Shown: piece by piece, positions 52,521-61,779 of the stretch
Layout: every line of letters begins with the position of its first letter
How positions within the stretch are numbered: position 1 is the stretch's first letter
Assembly (NCBI GenBank): GCA_934539295.1
Contig: CAKTCN010000010.1
Location: forward strand, 18,074 to 82,073
Origin: an uncultured Allosphingosinicella sp.
Lineage (GTDB): Bacteria; Pseudomonadota; Alphaproteobacteria; Sphingomonadales; Sphingomonadaceae
Length of the DNA stretch: 64,000 nt
Direction: 5' to 3'
The notes under the pieces: generated by a model
Told to the model about the DNA's origin: nothing
Database searches by the model: none
What the model saw: the letters and a program-made list of their open reading frames with translations, nothing else
Translations under genes and position numbers: made by a program

Positions 52521-53627
52521 ATGATTGCCGATTTCCAGTTGAACAAGCGGCCCGAGGACAGCCGGATCGTGGTCGCCATGTCGGGCGGCGTCGACTCTTC
52601 GGTCGTGGCCGCGCTCGCCGCGCGCACGGGCGCGGAAGTGATCGGCGTCACCATGCAGCTTTACGACCATGGCGCCGCCGTGCAGCGGACCGGCAGCTGC
52701 TGCGCGGGGCAGGACATCTATGACGCGCGCACCGTCGCCGACCGGCTCGGCATCCCCCATTATGTGTTCGATTATGAGAGCCGCTTTCGCGACAGCGTGA
52801 TCGACCGCTTTGCCGACGAATATGCGCGCGGTCGCACGCCGATCCCGTGCATCGCCTGCAACCAGGGGGTGAAGTTCACCGACCTGCTGAGCTTCGCCAA
52901 GGAACTGGGCGCCGATTGCCTGGCGACCGGCCATTATGTCCGCCGCATGGTGGGCGCGAACGGGCCGGAGCTGCATCGCGGATCGGATCCGGCGCGTGAC
53001 CAGAGCTATTTCCTGTTCGCCACGACGCGCGAGCAGCTGGACTTCGTGCGCTTCCCGCTGGGCGACATGCCCAAGGCCGCGGTGCGCGAGGTGGCGCGGG
53101 AGCTGGCACTGGCCGTTGCCGACAAGCCGGACAGCCAGGACATCTGCTTCGTACCCGACGGCGACTATGCCTCGGTCGTCAAGAAGGTGCGCCCCGAAGC
53201 CGCCGAGCCGGGCGAGATCGTGGACACGCAGGGGCGCGTCCTGGGCCAGCATCGCGGCCTCATCCACTTCACCGTGGGCCAGCGGCGCGGGCTGGAGATT
53301 GGCGGGCAGGCCGAGCCGCTCTACGTCGTCCGGCTAGAGCCCGACCGCAAGCAGGTGGTGGTCGGCCCACGCGCCGCGCTGGCCGTGCGCGCCGCGCAGT
53401 TGTCGGGTGTCAACTGGCTGGGCGAGGCGCAGGCGGAAGGGCTTACCGCCAAGGTGCGGTCGATGGCGCGCCCGGCGCCTGCCCGCTTCGATGGCGAGAC
53501 GATCCGGTTCGACCTCCCCGAATATGGCGTGGCGCCGGGCCAGGCGGCAGTGCTTTACGACGGCGACCGGGTGCTGGGCGGCGGATGGATTGAGGAAACG
53601 GTCGCCGCCGAGCTGGAGCCAGCCTGA
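52521..53627 (+). CDS. mnmA: tRNA-specific 2-thiouridylase
   Basis: MnmA (368 aa) installs 2-thiouridine at wobble U34 of tRNAs for Lys, Glu and Gln, using ATP and relayed persulfide sulfur. The PP-loop [14 protein letters not shown] is at about residue 14. The active cysteines lie in [15 protein letters not shown] and [12 protein letters not shown]. The ATG at 52521 follows a CTTGAGGCG site. It is followed 4 bp later by a NUDIX gene. The sulfur donor system is not encoded nearby. Confidence 0.95.
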   Translation: MIADFQLNKRPEDSRIVVAMSGGVDSSVVAALAARTGAEVIGVTMQLYDHGAAVQRTGSCCAGQDIYDARTVADRLGIPHYVFDYESRFRDSVIDRFADEYARGRTPIPCIACNQGVKFTDLLSFAKELGADCLATGHYVRRMVGANGPELHRGSDPARDQSYFLFATTREQLDFVRFPLGDMPKAAVREVARELALAVADKPDSQDICFVPDGDYASVVKKVRPEAAEPGEIVDTQGRVLGQHRGLIHFTVGQRRGLEIGGQAEPLYVVRLEPDRKQVVVGPRAALAVRAAQLSGVNWLGEAQAEGLTAKVRSMARPAPARFDGETIRFDLPEYGVAPGQAAVLYDGDRVLGGGWIEETVAAELEPA

Positions 53628-53631
53628 GCCG

Positions 53632-54153
53632 GTGCCGACCCCCAGCGCCGGCATTCTTCTCCATCGCCGCGGCCCGAGCGGGACTGAAGTGCTGCTCGTC
53701 CACCCCGGCGGACCTTATTGGCAGAAGAAGGACCAGGGCGCCTGGATGATCCCCAAGGGCGCGGTGGAGGCGGGCGAGAGCATGGCGGAGGCGGCGCTGC
53801 GCGAGTTCGAGGAGGAGGTCGGCACGCGCCTCACCAGCGAGCCGCATTTCCTATGCCGGGTGCGGCAGGCCGGCGGCAAGTGGGTGGAGGCGTTCGCGGT
53901 TGAGGGCGACCTCGATCCCGAGCGCATCACCAGCCTGGAGTTCGAGATGGAGTGGCCGCCGCGCAGCGGACGCATGCGCACCTACCCCGAAGTCGATCGC
54001 GCACGCTGGTTCGGCATGGACGAGGCCCGGGCCATGATCCTGCCGAGCCAGGGTCCGATCCTGGAAGCGCTGGAGGCGACCCTGGCGTCGAAAGGTCACG
54101 AAAGTCACGCTGCGGGGAAAATCCGTTCGATCAATGACGCGGATCTTAAGTGA
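53632..54153 (+). CDS. NUDIX hydrolase
   Basis: A 173-aa NUDIX protein. The box GAVEAGESMAEAALREFEEEVG matches Gx5Ex7REUxEExGU, the Mg2+-binding helix that hydrolyses nucleoside-diphosphate-X compounds. The N-terminus PTPSAGILLHRRG and WMIPKGAVE are typical. The likely GTG start at 53632 lies 4 bp after the mnmA stop, so translation is probably coupled. Substrate unknown. Confidence 0.88.
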   Translation: MPTPSAGILLHRRGPSGTEVLLVHPGGPYWQKKDQGAWMIPKGAVEAGESMAEAALREFEEEVGTRLTSEPHFLCRVRQAGGKWVEAFAVEGDLDPERITSLEFEMEWPPRSGRMRTYPEVDRARWFGMDEARAMILPSQGPILEALEATLASKGHESHAAGKIRSINDADLK

Positions 54154-54227
54154 CCCAGTCGATCAATGACCCGCGATGAGAAAGAGCCTGGTCATGCGTT
54201 GTCGCACAATCGCGGACCTGTAGGAAA

Positions 54228-55184
54228 ATGGTGATGCCGTCCGCGGATCAGGTGGAACGGTTCAGGCGCGATTGCCTGCGGCTCGGCCTGACCGACGAGC
54301 GGATCGGGGCAGCCGTGTCGGGCGGTCCGGACAGCCTGGCGCTGCTGCTGATCGCGGCGGCGGCATTTCCGGGTCGGGTCGCGGCCGCCACGGTGGATCA
54401 TGGCCTGCGCGCCGAAAGCGCGAGCGAGGCGGCGCATGTGGCGGCGATCTGCGCAAGCATCGGCATTCCCCACAAGGTGCTGACGGTGCACGTCGCTGGC
54501 GGCGGCGAGGGCCTGCAGGGCGAGGCGCGACGGGCGCGATATCGCGCGCTGCAGCTGTGGGCGGAGGCGGAAGGCCTTGGCGCGGTGCTGACCGGGCATC
54601 ATGCCGACGATCAGGCCGAGACTTTGCTGATGCGGATGGCGCGCGGTGCCGGGCTGGCGGGGCTGGCAGGCGTGCGCGCGGTTCGGGCGCTGGGCGGGAA
54701 TGTCCGGCTGGCGCGGCCGTTGCTCGCATGGAGGCGGACCGAGCTGGAAGAGATTGCGCGGCCGTTCGCGCCGGTGGACGACCCTTCCAACCGCAATCCG
54801 CGGTTCGACCGCGTTCGGATGCGAGCCGTGTTACGCGACAGCGATGCGTTCGATGCGACGGCGTTGGCACGCAGTGCGGCGGCGCTGGCCGAGAGCGAGG
54901 ATGCGCTGGCCTGGGTGGCTGAGCGACTCTGGCGCGAGCGGGCGGTGCAGGATGTGGCGGGGCTGGAACTGGACGTGGATGATGTGCCCGCGGAGTTGCG
55001 GCGGCGCCTGGTCGTGAAAGCCCTGGCGGACGTCGGCGGCGGCGCGGCGCGGGGGCATGATGTGCAGCGGTTGCTGGGCCTGCTGAATGCCGGGAAGGTC
55101 GCGACGCTGGCTGGCGTGAAGTGCACGGGCGGTGCGAGGTGGCGGTTCGAGGTTGCGCCGCCTCGGTCGTCGCGGCGGGCATGA
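54228..55184 (+). CDS. tilS: tRNA(Ile)-lysidine synthetase
   Basis: TilS (318 aa) converts C34 of the CAU-anticodon tRNA-Ile to lysidine so that it reads AUA. The PP-loop AVSGGPDSLALL is at about residue 29; TVDHGLRAES and the tRNA-facing LQGEARRARY, TGHHADDQAETLLMR are present. The C-terminal domains of longer TilS proteins are absent, as in many alphaproteobacteria. The ATG at 54228 or 54234 is the start. ftsH follows, an arrangement common across bacteria. Confidence 0.93.
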   Translation: MVMPSADQVERFRRDCLRLGLTDERIGAAVSGGPDSLALLLIAAAAFPGRVAAATVDHGLRAESASEAAHVAAICASIGIPHKVLTVHVAGGGEGLQGEARRARYRALQLWAEAEGLGAVLTGHHADDQAETLLMRMARGAGLAGLAGVRAVRALGGNVRLARPLLAWRRTELEEIARPFAPVDDPSNRNPRFDRVRMRAVLRDSDAFDATALARSAAALAESEDALAWVAERLWRERAVQDVAGLELDVDDVPAELRRRLVVKALADVGGGAARGHDVQRLLGLLNAGKVATLAGVKCTGGARWRFEVAPPRSSRRA

Positions 55185-55225
55185 TGCGCGCGGCCTCCTT
55201 CCACTGCCTGGGTCAGGACGCCAGC

Positions 55226-55266
55226 CCCTTCACCAGGTCCGGAATGACGTGTTGAGAGGTGAAGGG
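55226..55266. terminator. Hairpin between tilS and ftsH
   Basis: CCCTTCACC at 55226-55234 and GGTGAAGGG at 55258-55266 form a perfect 9-bp stem with a 23-nt loop. There is no T-run. It may attenuate or separate ftsH transcription from tilS. Confidence 0.45.
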
Positions 55267-55360
55267 TTGCGAGGACGGGGCAATCGGCGGTTCACCTTGC
55301 GGCCCTACATTGCCTTCGCGCGTCGACCTCTTATCTATTGGGTCTGCATAATCGGGAATC

Positions 55361-57310
55361 ATGATGAGCGACGAGCCTAAGGAACCGCAATCCTCCAATC
55401 CGCTGATGAAGACGCTCTTCATCTGGGCGGGCATTCTGCTTGCGCTCGTATTGTTCGTGCAGGTGATCGAAGGCGGCGCGTCGCGTCCGCGCGACGGCAT
55501 CGCCTATTCGGACTTCCTGAACAGGGTCGAGGAAGGCAGCGTCAAGGACGTGGCCATCGGCAAGGAAGTGGTGTCCGGCACGCTGACCAGCGGCGAGACG
55601 TTCCGCACCTATGCGCCGCAGGACCCGACTTTGGTCAATCGCCTGCAGGAGCGCGGCGTCGCCTTTTCGGCCGAGCCGGAGCAGCAGACGAGCGTGTGGA
55701 CCTACCTCCTCGTCCAGTCGCTGCCCTTCCTGCTTATCATGGGCATCGCATTTTTCGTCATGCGCCAGATGCAGAAGAATGCAGGTTCGGGCGCGATGGG
55801 CTTCGGCAAGTCGAAGGCCAAGATGCTGACCGAGAAGCATGGCCGCGTCACGTTCGACGATGTCGCCGGCATCGACGAGGCGCGCGAGGAATTGCAGGAG
55901 ATCGTCGACTTCCTCAAGGACCCGTCCAAGTTCGCTAAGCTGGGCGGCAAGATTCCCAAGGGCGCCCTGCTGGTCGGCAGCCCCGGTACCGGCAAGACGC
56001 TGCTTGCCCGCGCGATTGCGGGTGAAGCGAACGTGCCCTTCTTCACCATTTCGGGCTCCGACTTCGTCGAGATGTTCGTCGGCGTTGGTGCGTCTCGCGT
56101 GCGCGACATGTTCGAGCAGGCCAAGAAGAACGCGCCGTGCATCGTCTTCATCGACGAGATCGACGCGGTCGGCCGCCATCGCGGCGCGGGCCTGGGCAAC
56201 GGAAATGACGAGCGCGAGCAGACGCTGAACCAGCTGCTGGTCGAGATGGACGGTTTCGAGGCCAACGAAGGCATCATCATCATCGCCGCGACCAACCGTC
56301 CGGACGTGCTCGACCCTGCCTTGCTGCGCCCGGGCCGCTTCGATCGCCAGGTCGTGGTGCCGCGCCCCGACATCGAGGGCCGTGAGAAGATCCTGGCCGT
56401 GCACATGAAGAAGCTGCCGCTGGCGCCGGACGTCGACGCGCGCACCATCGCGCGCGGTACGCCGGGCTTCTCGGGCGCGGACCTCGCCAACCTTGCCAAC
56501 GAGGCGGCATTGCTCGCTGCGCGCAAGGGCAAGCGCCTGGTCGCGATGAAGGAGTTCGAGGAAGCCAAGGACAAGGTCATGATGGGCGCCGAGAGGAAGT
56601 CCATGGTCATGACCGAGGACGAGAAGAAGGCGACCGCCTATCACGAGGCCGGCCACGCGCTCGTCTCGCTCCACGTCCCCGGCTGCGACCCCTTGCACAA
56701 GGTCACGATCATCCCGCGCGGCCGCGCGCTGGGCGTGACCTGGAACCTGCCGGAGCGCGACCGTTATTCGATGTCGATGAACCAGATGAAGGCGCGGCTG
56801 GCGCTCTGCTTCGGCGGACGCATCGCCGAGCAGCTTATCTATGGCGAGGATGCCCTGAACACCGGCGCGTCCAACGACATCCAGCAGGCGACCGACATGG
56901 CCCGTTCGATGGTCATGGAATATGGCATGAGCGAGAAGCTCGGCTGGCTGCGCTACCGCGACAACCAGGACGAGGTGTTCCTGGGCCACAGCGTCAGCCG
57001 TGCGCAGAACATGTCAGAGGAGACCGCACGCCTGATCGATTCGGAGGTCCGCCGCCTGGTCGAGGAAGGCGAGAATACTGCCCGCCGCGTACTGACCGAC
57101 AATCTCGACGAGCTGCACCGCCTAGCGGGCGCGCTGCTCGAGTACGAGACGCTGACCGGCGAGGAATCGAAGAAGGCGATTGCGGGCGAGGATATCGGCC
57201 GCGAGGACCCCAATGCTCGCCGCCCGGTTCTGCCTGCGGCCGGCAGCTCGATCCCGCGCACCAAGCCGCGCGGCGGTGGCTGGGGCGGTCCGGCACCGCA
57301 GGGCGCCTGA
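55361..57310 (+). CDS. ftsH: ATP-dependent zinc metalloprotease FtsH
   Basis: FtsH (649 aa) is a membrane-anchored AAA+ protease that degrades membrane proteins and regulators such as sigma-32 and LpxC. TM1 is at about 16-36, a periplasmic domain follows, and TM2 is at about 113-132. In the AAA domain, Walker A reads GSPGTGKT (Ser for the more usual Pro), Walker [12 protein letters not shown] and the [24 protein letters not shown]. The zinc site is YHEAGHAL, with the third ligand in the later [12 protein letters not shown] region. The C-terminal tail is Gly/Pro-rich. It stands after tilS with its own likely promoter. Confidence 0.97.
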   Translation: MMSDEPKEPQSSNPLMKTLFIWAGILLALVLFVQVIEGGASRPRDGIAYSDFLNRVEEGSVKDVAIGKEVVSGTLTSGETFRTYAPQDPTLVNRLQERGVAFSAEPEQQTSVWTYLLVQSLPFLLIMGIAFFVMRQMQKNAGSGAMGFGKSKAKMLTEKHGRVTFDDVAGIDEAREELQEIVDFLKDPSKFAKLGGKIPKGALLVGSPGTGKTLLARAIAGEANVPFFTISGSDFVEMFVGVGASRVRDMFEQAKKNAPCIVFIDEIDAVGRHRGAGLGNGNDEREQTLNQLLVEMDGFEANEGIIIIAATNRPDVLDPALLRPGRFDRQVVVPRPDIEGREKILAVHMKKLPLAPDVDARTIARGTPGFSGADLANLANEAALLAARKGKRLVAMKEFEEAKDKVMMGAERKSMVMTEDEKKATAYHEAGHALVSLHVPGCDPLHKVTIIPRGRALGVTWNLPERDRYSMSMNQMKARLALCFGGRIAEQLIYGEDALNTGASNDIQQATDMARSMVMEYGMSEKLGWLRYRDNQDEVFLGHSVSRAQNMSEETARLIDSEVRRLVEEGENTARRVLTDNLDELHRLAGALLEYETLTGEESKKAIAGEDIGREDPNARRPVLPAAGSSIPRTKPRGGGWGGPAPQGA

Positions 57311-57360
57311 TCGCCGCACCGGCGGTAAACGCTTCATTTCATTGCTTTTGACTTGATTCA

Positions 57361-57387
57361 CGATCCAAGCTCATCCAGCTTGGATCG
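57361..57387. repeat. Perfect 11-bp inverted repeat
   Basis: CGATCCAAGCT-CATCC-AGCTTGGATCG lies 50 bp after the ftsH stop and 33 bp before the next gene. The stem is strong but no T-run follows. It could be a terminator or an operator for the secreted protein gene. Confidence 0.6.
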
Positions 57388-57420
57388 ATCAAGTCCGTTT
57401 CAGTGGGTGGGGATTATCCG

Positions 57421-57795
57421 ATGATGAAATATGTGTTGGCGGGCGCGCTCGCGCTGGCGCCGGTCGGTGCCGCACAGGCACAGACGATGACGGTGGCGAC
57501 CTTTCTCGGCAAGGTCGATGCGCTCAAGAAGAAGGGGCCGATGGCGCTCTTCTCCTCCGACATCAAGGTGCTGAAGGGCGAGGTCCAGACCAGCGCCAAG
57601 CAGCTGCGCGCCGAGCAGGCCGCGGCGCAGAAGGCGGGACGCAAGCCTGCCACCTGCATGCCCGAAAAGGCGACCACCGATCAGAAGGAATTGCTCGCTT
57701 ATTTCGAGGCGATCCCGCCTGCGCAGCGCGGTGCCTCGGTGAAGCAGGCCTTTGCCAGCCTGATGCGCAAGAAATATCCCTGCCCGACGGCTTGA
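57421..57795 (+). CDS. Small secreted hypothetical protein
   Basis: A 124-aa protein with a signal peptide (MMKYVLAGALALAPVGAAQAQ). The mature part is helical and basic, with two Cys residues (PATCMPEK and KYPCPTA) that could pair. The C-terminal block LLAYFEAIPPAQRGASVKQAFASLMRKKYPCP resembles small periplasmic proteins of sphingomonads. Function unknown. Confidence 0.7.
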   Translation: MMKYVLAGALALAPVGAAQAQTMTVATFLGKVDALKKKGPMALFSSDIKVLKGEVQTSAKQLRAEQAAAQKAGRKPATCMPEKATTDQKELLAYFEAIPPAQRGASVKQAFASLMRKKYPCPTA

Positions 57796-57946
57796 ACTCC
57801 CCTCCCCTTTGCGGGAGGAGCTGGAAGTGGGTTCAGCGCCCGGCGAGGCTCGATGCCTGGCCGGGCGTTTTCGTGTGATGTGAAGATGTCCTTGGCCGCG
57901 CCGACGCGCGCACCCGCCCCCACGCCTCCCTGCACGCAGCGAGGGC

Positions 57947-59047
57947 TTAGACGGCCACCATGCCGACCAGCATGCCGAAGAAGAGCGAGCCCGCGACGAT
58001 CGCGAAGGTGACGAGCAGGAAGGTCCGCCACAGCGCGCTGAAGCGGGAGAGCCGGTAGGCGCCCTTCAGCTGACGGTACATGTGGAAGGGCGGGATCAGC
58101 ATCAGCGCGAACACGCCCCAGGCCTCCTGGTCCGTGATCGCCCGCACCAGCGACGCGGCGACGGTCAGCAGGGTCATGAACGCCAGCGAGTAGGTGACGA
58201 ACACCGTATGGTCGTACATCCGATAGCGCCGCCGGAACATGAACAGCATCCACACGAACGGCACGGAGATGGGGATCAGCGCCCAGGAGAATTTATAGGC
58301 GTTGTTCTGCAGCTTGTAGGCGATCAGTTCCGGATTGTGGCGGATCTTGCCGACCGGCTTTTGCAGCCAGGGCGGCAGGCCGGTCATGTCGGTGGACATG
58401 TCGACGGCGCCATCCTGCGACGTCATGCGCGCGTCCGGCTCGGCGCCTGTTGCGGCGGCGATGCCGTTGGCGACGCGAATCGCCGAGCGTTGCGTGCGGA
58501 TGTCCCGGTCGATCTCGGCAGTCGGTCTGCCCTCACGCACGGCCTCCGCGCGCTGATCTTGCAGTTCCTTCAGCTCCTCGATCATCTCACCCGCCGCATT
58601 GGCGCTTTCGGCACCGACGCTCGCTTCCCTGGCATTCGAGCGGGACGTGGTGGGGCCGCCCACCAGGCTGAAGACAGCGAACATGGTAAAGACGGAAAAG
58701 AGGAAGATCGCCATCGGCGACACGAACTTGGCCCGCTCGCCATCGACATAGCGGCGGGTAAGGTCGCCCGGTCGCCACGCGAGCAGCGGCAGGGTGCGCC
58801 AGATCTTGCCGTCGAGATGGAGCACGCCATGCGCCAGATCATGCCACCAGGCGGTCAACGTGCGATGGACATGGCCATGCTGCCCGCAGGCGTGGCAATA
58901 TTCGCCGATCAGCGGCGTCGTGCAGTTGAGGCAGGCGCCATGCGCGTGCCCTTCCCCTGCATGTCCCTCTCCGGAAGGCGGCTCGACCGCGCGGGCGGTC
59001 ATGCCGCCCGTCATCATCTCACCGACCGCTTCGAATCCCTCACCCAT
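57947..59047 (-). CDS. DUF3667 membrane protein with N-terminal zinc ribbon
   Basis: A protein of up to 366 aa. A His/Gly-rich N-terminus (GEGHAGEGHAHG, about 26-37) leads into a zinc-ribbon with CLNC and CHAC pairs, then the family motif WRTLPLLAWRPGDLTRRYVDGERAKFVSPMAIF. Membrane segments are at about 113-131, 255-272, 285-303 and near the C-terminus (LLVTFAIVAGSLFFGMLVGMV). Between the first two is a soluble charged region. Family function is unknown. The start could be further in (MTGG or MTAR). Confidence 0.82.
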   Translation of the reverse strand: MGEGFEAVGEMMTGGMTARAVEPPSGEGHAGEGHAHGACLNCTTPLIGEYCHACGQHGHVHRTLTAWWHDLAHGVLHLDGKIWRTLPLLAWRPGDLTRRYVDGERAKFVSPMAIFLFSVFTMFAVFSLVGGPTTSRSNAREASVGAESANAAGEMIEELKELQDQRAEAVREGRPTAEIDRDIRTQRSAIRVANGIAAATGAEPDARMTSQDGAVDMSTDMTGLPPWLQKPVGKIRHNPELIAYKLQNNAYKFSWALIPISVPFVWMLFMFRRRYRMYDHTVFVTYSLAFMTLLTVAASLVRAITDQEAWGVFALMLIPPFHMYRQLKGAYRLSRFSALWRTFLLVTFAIVAGSLFFGMLVGMVAV

Positions 59048-59140
59048 TCACATGCCCCCGCTTGCGAGGACCGAGCATGGCGCAGTGCAGCGAACGCGTC
59101 GAGATGGTTCGCGCATCCGGCACGTGCTAGGCGCCGGGGC

Positions 59141-59779
59141 ATGACCCGAACCGGCCTTCTCGGCGGCTCCTTCAATCCCGCGCACAGGGGGCATCGGCGC
59201 ATCACGCTGGCGGCGATGAAGGCGCTGGGTCTGGACGAGGTATGGTGGCTGGTGTCGCCGGGCAATCCGTTGAAGCCGGCCGCCGGTATGGCGCCGCTCC
59301 CCGTGCGATTCGCATCGGCGCGGGCCATGGCGCGTGGTGCGCCGATCCGGGTGACGGCGATCGAGCGGGAGCTGGGCACGCGATATACGGCCGACACGCT
59401 GGTCGCGCTGCGCAGGCGTTTTCCGGGCCGCGAGTTCGTGTGGCTGATGGGCACGGACAATCTGGCGCAATTCCACCGCTGGCGGGACTGGCGTGGAATC
59501 GCGCGCACGGTTCCGATTGCGGTTGTTGCGCGTCCGGGATATGATGGCGCCGCCCGCGGTGCTGTCGCCATGGGCTGGCTGCGGCGCTTCGTCCGGCCTG
59601 CAGTCAAGGCTGAGGCTTGGACCCAGTGGAGAGTGCCGGCGCTCGTGCTGCTCAAATTGCCGCTCGATCCGACTTCCGCCACCGGCCTGCGCGCCGCCGA
59701 TCCCGACTGGCACCAAGCGCCGGCCTTTTCGTTGAACCCCCAGACCCTCCGCGACGGCGTGACGCGGCGATGTTTATGA
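59141..59779 (+). CDS. nadD: Nicotinate-nucleotide adenylyltransferase
   Basis: NadD (212 aa) adenylates nicotinate mononucleotide in NAD synthesis. The nucleotide-binding motif LLGGSFNPAHRGHRRI (HxGH type) is at the N-terminus; FVWLMGTDNLAQFHRW is the conserved centre. The usual C-terminal ISSTxIR motif appears here as the looser DPTSATGLRAADPDW. The ATG at 59141 starts the operon nadD-rsfS-rlmH-envC-like, whose members overlap or abut. Confidence 0.93.
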   Translation: MTRTGLLGGSFNPAHRGHRRITLAAMKALGLDEVWWLVSPGNPLKPAAGMAPLPVRFASARAMARGAPIRVTAIERELGTRYTADTLVALRRRFPGREFVWLMGTDNLAQFHRWRDWRGIARTVPIAVVARPGYDGAARGAVAMGWLRRFVRPAVKAEAWTQWRVPALVLLKLPLDPTSATGLRAADPDWHQAPAFSLNPQTLRDGVTRRCL

Positions 59780-60252
59780 ATCAAGGAGCCATCTTGCCCG
59801 CACCCGACACTGCTCCCCAGGGAGACAAGGACAAAGCCGAAGCCCTGTTGGGCGGAGGCGAGGACAGCGCCGAAGCCCTGCCCGGCGCAGGCAAGGACAG
59901 CGTCGAAGCTTTGCACGAATTGGTGCTGAGTTCGCTCGACGACGACCAGGCACAGGAGGTCGTCACCATCCCGCTGGCCGGCAAGTCCAGCATCGCCGAC
60001 CATATGGTGATCGCCAGCGGCCGATCGACGCGCCAGGTCGCGTCCATGGCGCAGAAGATCGCCGAGCGCGTGAAGCGCGAGCTTGGCCGCCATGTGCGGA
60101 TCGAAGGGCTGCCGATCGCCGACTGGGTGCTGATCGACGCGGACGATGTGATCATCCACCTGTTCCGCCCCGAAGTGCGCAGCTTCTACAATCTGGAGCG
60201 TATGTGGGCGTTTGAGGAAGGAGCGCCGGGCGCGGCTTCGGCCGGCGCCTGA
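59776..60252 (+). CDS. rsfS: Ribosome silencing factor RsfS
   Basis: RsfS (158 aa) binds ribosomal protein L14 and blocks subunit joining during starvation. The core starts at about residue 50: LHELVLSSLDDDQAQEVVTIPLAGKSSIADHMVIASGRSTRQV, with the signature DWVLIDADDVIIHLFRPEVRSFYNLERMW. The N-terminal extension of about 45 residues contains an imperfect 11-residue repeat. The ATG at 59776 overlaps the nadD stop (ATGA); another in-frame ATG at 59770 is possible. Confidence 0.93.
   Translation: MNQGAILPAPDTAPQGDKDKAEALLGGGEDSAEALPGAGKDSVEALHELVLSSLDDDQAQEVVTIPLAGKSSIADHMVIASGRSTRQVASMAQKIAERVKRELGRHVRIEGLPIADWVLIDADDVIIHLFRPEVRSFYNLERMWAFEEGAPGAASAGA
59830..59915 (+). repeat. 33-nt tandem repeat in rsfS
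   Basis: Two full units (59830-59862 and 59863-59895) and a partial third, with period 33 nt, encode DKAEALLGGGE, DSAEALPGAGK and DSVEALHE. Units share GCCGAAGCCCTG. The duplication keeps frame and lengthens the N-terminus of RsfS. Confidence 0.75.
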
Positions 60253-60253
60253 T

Positions 60254-60676
60254 ATGCTGCTCCACATCGTGGCGCGCGGCCGGATCGGCCGCGGCCCCGA
60301 GGCTGAGCTGGTCGACCGCTACCTGAGGCGGATCGCCTGGGGCACGCGCGTCACCGAACTGCCCGACACGGGCGGCAGGGTCCCGCCCCTTCCCGACAAT
60401 GCCGTCACGGTCCTGCTCGACGAAAAAGGCGAGCAATTGGGTTCGATGGCGCTTGCCCGCAAGCTGGAGGCATGGCGCGACGGGGGCAGGCGCGAGGCGC
60501 GGTTCATGATCGGCGCGGCCGACGGGTTCGGCGATGCGGAGCGGGGCCAGGCGGACCTGCTGATCGCATTCGGCAAGGCGACCTGGCCGCACCTGATGGC
60601 GCGCGCGATGCTGGCCGAGCAATTGTTCAGGGCGACATCGATCCTGGCCAACCACCCTTATCATCGCGAGGGATGA
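60254..60676 (+). CDS. rlmH: 23S rRNA (pseudouridine-1915-N3)-methyltransferase
   Basis: RlmH (140 aa) methylates pseudouridine 1915 in helix 69 of 23S rRNA. It is a minimal SPOUT/knot enzyme: the C-terminal knot shows FMIGAADGFGD, DLLIAFGKATWPHLMARAMLAEQLFRA and the conserved HPYHRE end. It is slightly shorter than the E. coli protein (155 aa) because of a shorter middle. The ATG at 60254 is 1 bp after the rsfS stop, and its own stop overlaps the next start. Confidence 0.95.
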   Translation: MLLHIVARGRIGRGPEAELVDRYLRRIAWGTRVTELPDTGGRVPPLPDNAVTVLLDEKGEQLGSMALARKLEAWRDGGRREARFMIGAADGFGDAERGQADLLIAFGKATWPHLMARAMLAEQLFRATSILANHPYHREG

Positions 60677-61779
60677 GGCGCCGCGCGGCCTTGTCGCTGC
60701 TGGCGGCCGCCATGCTGCTGGGCAGTGCCGATCCGGGACGGCTTGCGCGGAACGAAGCGCTGAGGGCCGAGGCGGCCCGCCAGGCAGCGGAGCGGTCGCG
60801 GCAGGAGGCCGAGCGGCTTCGCGAGCAAAGCGTCGCGCTGACCCGCGAGGTCGAGGCAGCCGAGGCACGGGTCGGGACGGCGGAGGCGGCGCTTGCCGCG
60901 CGGCGCGCCGAAGCGGCACGGGCACGGGAGCGGCTGGCGACGCAGCAGGCACCGCTGCTGAAACTTACCGCCGCGATGCAGGCGGCTGCGCGCCGGCCGG
61001 CCGTGCTGGCGCTGGTGCAGCCGGGATCGACGGCAGACTATGCGCGATTGCAGGCGGTGCTCGACAATGCCCTGCCGCACATCCGCGCACGGACGGCTGC
61101 CTATCGAAGCGAAGCGGAGGCGGCGGCACGGCTGTCGGCACAGGCAGACCAGGCAGCGCACAGGCTCGCGGCCGAGCGCGATGGCCTTCGCGGCAGGCTG
61201 GTGGCGCTGGCACGGCTGGAACGGCAGGCGATGGGAGATGCCGACGATCAGCTGGCCGAGGCGATGGAAGCGACGGGGCGTTCGCTGAGGTTCGGGGAAC
61301 AGGCCCGCGACCTCCAAAGCGGCGCGGCACGGCGGCAGTCGAACGCACGGGTCCAGGCGTCGCTTGCCGCTTTGCCCTCGCCCCCCGAGCGGCCGGGCGC
61401 GACGATCACGGGGCGCAGGGCTTCATATCGTTTGCCGGTAACCGGCGAGGTCATCACCGGCACCGGCGAACTCGCGGCATCGGGCCTGCATGCGCGTGGG
61501 ATCACTCTCCGGACGGTCGCTGGCCATAATGCGGTGGCGCCGCGCGGCGGGCGGGTGGTTCATGCCGGGCGGTTCCGGTCCTATGGCGAAGTGGTGATCA
61601 TCGACCATGGCGGCGGCTGGACCAGCACGATCACCGGCCTTGCCGCGCTGGCGGTGCGGACCGGCATGCAGGTGGAGGCCGGCCGCACGATCGGTCGGAC
61701 GGGCGAATTGCCGGTGGACGTCGAGCTTCGCAAGGACGGGCGGCCGCGCGCGATCGCGCCGCTGCTGGACTTCGGGTGA
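60673..61779 (+). CDS. EnvC-like murein hydrolase activator (degenerate M23/LytM)
   Basis: A 368-aa exported protein: signal peptide (LSLLAAAMLLGSA), a long coiled coil (about 25-225, very rich in Ala/Arg/Glu) and a C-terminal LytM fold (about 250-368). The catalytic HxxxD appears as LHARGITLRT and the HxH motif as GWTSTITGLAA, so the zinc ligands are lost, as in EnvC and related factors that activate amidases rather than cut. The Amidase_3 enzyme encoded at 11677 is a possible partner. It overlaps rlmH (ATGA), and the next gene overlaps its stop (GTGA). Confidence 0.88.
   Translation: MRRRAALSLLAAAMLLGSADPGRLARNEALRAEAARQAAERSRQEAERLREQSVALTREVEAAEARVGTAEAALAARRAEAARARERLATQQAPLLKLTAAMQAAARRPAVLALVQPGSTADYARLQAVLDNALPHIRARTAAYRSEAEAAARLSAQADQAAHRLAAERDGLRGRLVALARLERQAMGDADDQLAEAMEATGRSLRFGEQARDLQSGAARRQSNARVQASLAALPSPPERPGATITGRRASYRLPVTGEVITGTGELAASGLHARGITLRTVAGHNAVAPRGGRVVHAGRFRSYGEVVIIDHGGGWTSTITGLAALAVRTGMQVEAGRTIGRTGELPVDVELRKDGRPRAIAPLLDFG

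Noticed and set aside
54228..55184. TilS thought truncated
   Set aside because: The 318-aa length lacks the C-terminal domains of E. coli TilS, but short TilS proteins are normal in many bacteria, so it is not called a pseudogene.
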